Part shown: positions 12,178 through 13,701 of the stretch, piece after piece
How positions within the stretch are numbered: the first letter of the stretch is position 1
Layout of the letters: each line of letters opens with the position of its first letter
Source: Bacteroidales bacterium UBA3724
GTDB lineage: Bacteria; Bacteroidota; Bacteroidia; Bacteroidales; P3
Assembly: GCA_002371315.1 (NCBI GenBank)
Contig: DFHL01000124.1
Location: 9,416 to 23,116, forward strand
Length of the DNA stretch: 13,701 nt
Direction: 5' to 3'
Position numbers and translations under genes: made by a program
Notes under the pieces: model-generated
Database searches by the model: none
What the model was told of the DNA's origin: nothing
The model's input: the letters and a program-made list of their open reading frames with translations, nothing else

Positions 12178-13701
12178 ATGAACAACACACTTTTTTCTTT
12201 CCCGAAGCCCGAGAATGAGCCCGTGCTTGGCTACGCTCCCGGCAGCCCTGAACGCAAAAAAATCCGCGAGGCGCTGAACGAACTCTACAAAAAAGAGTAT
12301 GAAATCTGCCCCATCATCGGCGGCAAGAAAATCAAGACCAAGGAGACCGGCACCATCGTTATGCCCACCGAGAACAAGCACGTGCTGGCCAAATACTACA
12401 AGGTCACTGAGAAAGAAGTCAAGATGGCCATCGATGCCGCTATGAAGGCCCACGAGGAATGGGCCAACACCCCCTGGATCGAGCGCGCCAGCGTGATGCT
12501 GAAAATCGCCACCCTCATCAGCGGCAAATACCGTTGGCTCATCAACGCCGCCACAATGCTGGGACAGGGCAAGACCACTATGCAGGCCGAAATCGACTCG
12601 GCTTGCGAATTGGTCGATTTCCTGCGCTACAATGCCTACTATGCCAGCCAGATCTACAGCGACCAGCCCTGCAGCGACAAGGGCACGCTGAACTATATGA
12701 CCTACCGTCCGCTGGAAGGTTTCGTCTTTGCTATCACCCCGTTCAATTTCACTTCCATCGCCAGCAACCTGTGCCTCAGCCCCGTACTGATGGGCAACAC
12801 CTGCATCTGGAAGCCCTCGACCACCGCTATGCTCTCCAACTATATCCTTATGGACATCTATAAGGAAGCCGGTCTGCCCGACGGCGTTGTCAACTTCCTG
12901 CCCGGCAGCGGCTCGCTCATCGGCAAGGTGGCTTTCGCCAACGAGAACCTGGCCGGTGTCCACTTCACTGGCGGTACCAAGACCTTCAACGGCTTCTGGA
13001 AGAGCATTGGCGACAACATTGCCAACTATCGCACCTATCCCAAGATCGTCGGCGAGACCGGTGGCAAGGACTTCATCTTCGCCCACAGCAGCGCCAATGC
13101 CGCCCAGGTGGCTACCGCTATCGTCCGCGGAGCCTTCGAGTTCCAGGGCCAGAAGTGCTCGGCAGCCAGCCGCGCATACGTCCCCAAATCGATGTGGCCC
13201 GAGGTCAAGGAGATTGTCGGCAAGATGCTTGCTGAAATCAAGGTCGGCGACGTGCGCGACTTCAGCGCCTTCGTCAACGCCGTCATCGACGAGGCTTCGT
13301 TCGACAACTGTATGAACTACATCAACCACGCCAAGAAGAGCAAGGACGCCGAGATCGTTTTCGGCGGCGAAGGCGACAAGAGCGTCGGTTGGTTCATCCA
13401 GCCCACCGTCATCCTGGCCAAGAAGCCCGACTACAAGTCGATGTGCGAAGAAATCTTCGGACCCATCATTACCATCTATGTCTACGACGACAAGGACTAT
13501 GAGAAGACGCTGCACCTCTGCGACGAGACCTCGCCCTACGCCCTGACCGGCGCCATCTTCGCCACCGACCGCAAGGCTCTGCGCACCGGTGCCGACATCC
13601 TCAAATATGCCGCCGGCAACATCTATTATAATGATAAGCCCACCGGCGCCGTCGTCGGTCAGCAGCCCTTCGGCGGTGCACGCGCCAGCGGCACCAACGA
13701 C
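12178..13701 (+). CDS. pruA: 1-pyrroline-5-carboxylate dehydrogenase, 3' end outside window
   Basis: This is an NAD(P)-dependent aldehyde dehydrogenase of the P5CDH (L-glutamate gamma-semialdehyde dehydrogenase) type, which oxidises the semialdehyde from proline to glutamate. 508 codons are open to the end of the window; the family is about 540 residues, so roughly 35 are missing. Signatures: N-terminal PxNEPVxGYAPGSPER (11-26), AITPFNFTSIASN (185-197, Rossmann/oxyanion region), KPSTTAMLSN (212-221), FTGGTKTF (263-270), GETGGKD with Glu293, and GQKCSAASR with catalytic Cys327. EEIFGPIITIYVY and YNDKPTGAVVGQQPFGGARASGTND near the end are P5CDH-typical. The ATG at 12178 suits the conserved start. 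It has its own promoter and is divergent from the small lipoprotein. No proline dehydrogenase gene is present here. Confidence 0.93.
   Translation, partial: MNNTLFSFPKPENEPVLGYAPGSPERKKIREALNELYKKEYEICPIIGGKKIKTKETGTIVMPTENKHVLAKYYKVTEKEVKMAIDAAMKAHEEWANTPWIERASVMLKIATLISGKYRWLINAATMLGQGKTTMQAEIDSACELVDFLRYNAYYASQIYSDQPCSDKGTLNYMTYRPLEGFVFAITPFNFTSIASNLCLSPVLMGNTCIWKPSTTAMLSNYILMDIYKEAGLPDGVVNFLPGSGSLIGKVAFANENLAGVHFTGGTKTFNGFWKSIGDNIANYRTYPKIVGETGGKDFIFAHSSANAAQVATAIVRGAFEFQGQKCSAASRAYVPKSMWPEVKEIVGKMLAEIKVGDVRDFSAFVNAVIDEASFDNCMNYINHAKKSKDAEIVFGGEGDKSVGWFIQPTVILAKKPDYKSMCEEIFGPIITIYVYDDKDYEKTLHLCDETSPYALTGAIFATDRKALRTGADILKYAAGNIYYNDKPTGAVVGQQPFGGARASGTND

Noticed and set aside
12169..13515. 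Long minus-strand open frame of 448 codons over the dehydrogenase.
   Set aside because: It is antisense to a clear P5C dehydrogenase carrying the catalytic Glu and Cys; its composition (Val/Gly/Asp rich) is typical of shadows.

Overview
The window looks like chromosomal DNA from a Bacteroidales member (Bacteroidota), probably an uncultured gut lineage. The evidence is promoters of the TTTG / TAnnTTTG type, little use of Shine-Dalgarno sequences, several Bacteroidota-style lipoproteins, a lipoprotein GH2 beta-mannosidase, and protein sequences typical of that order. The order-level call is an inference from sequence features; no search was run. There is no rRNA, tRNA, CRISPR array, transposase or phage gene.

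Layout. (1) 1-1445, plus strand: the 3' part of a COG0523/CobW-type metal-chaperone GTPase with a very His/Asp/Glu-rich loop, then rsmG. (2) 1441-2080: a mostly non-coding stretch with three consecutive hairpins (the last an intrinsic terminator), a helically phased AATT repeat array, several palindromes and one doubtful small ORF. (3) 2170-6062, minus strand: a probable operon cinA - DUF486 membrane protein - beta-mannosidase lipoprotein, ended by the strong terminator at 2051-2080. (4) 6063-6225: divergent promoter region. (5) 6226-11511, plus strand: a probable operon nadC - yihY - rlmL-like methyltransferase - small lipoprotein - small outer-membrane-type protein - queG. (6) 11542-11973, minus strand: a convergent small lipoprotein, sharing a bidirectional terminator with queG. 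(7) 11974-12177: second divergent promoter region. (8) 12178-end, plus strand: 1-pyrroline-5-carboxylate dehydrogenase, cut by the window end.

Functions. Most genes are housekeeping: NAD synthesis (nadC) and possibly pyridine nucleotide salvage (cinA), rRNA modification (rsmG, rlmL-like), tRNA queuosine synthesis (queG), proline/glutamate metabolism (P5CDH) and metal homeostasis (CobW-type). The envelope proteins (three lipoproteins including the mannosidase, one exported barrel-like protein, YihY and DUF486) are the accessory part.

The most unusual signal is a family of short tandem repeats with periods of 6, 7 and 8 bp (CGAAAA, GCGGAAA, RGTTAA, ACGCAATA types). They sit at gene junctions, usually just after one stop codon and just before the next start. 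Closely related repeats also lie in frame inside the beta-mannosidase and the CobW loop. In the mannosidase a repeat-like Asn/Thr linker stands where about 100 residues of an Ig-like domain are expected. I found no complete novel defence or mobile system; the repeats and the structured region after rsmG are the best candidates for new biology.
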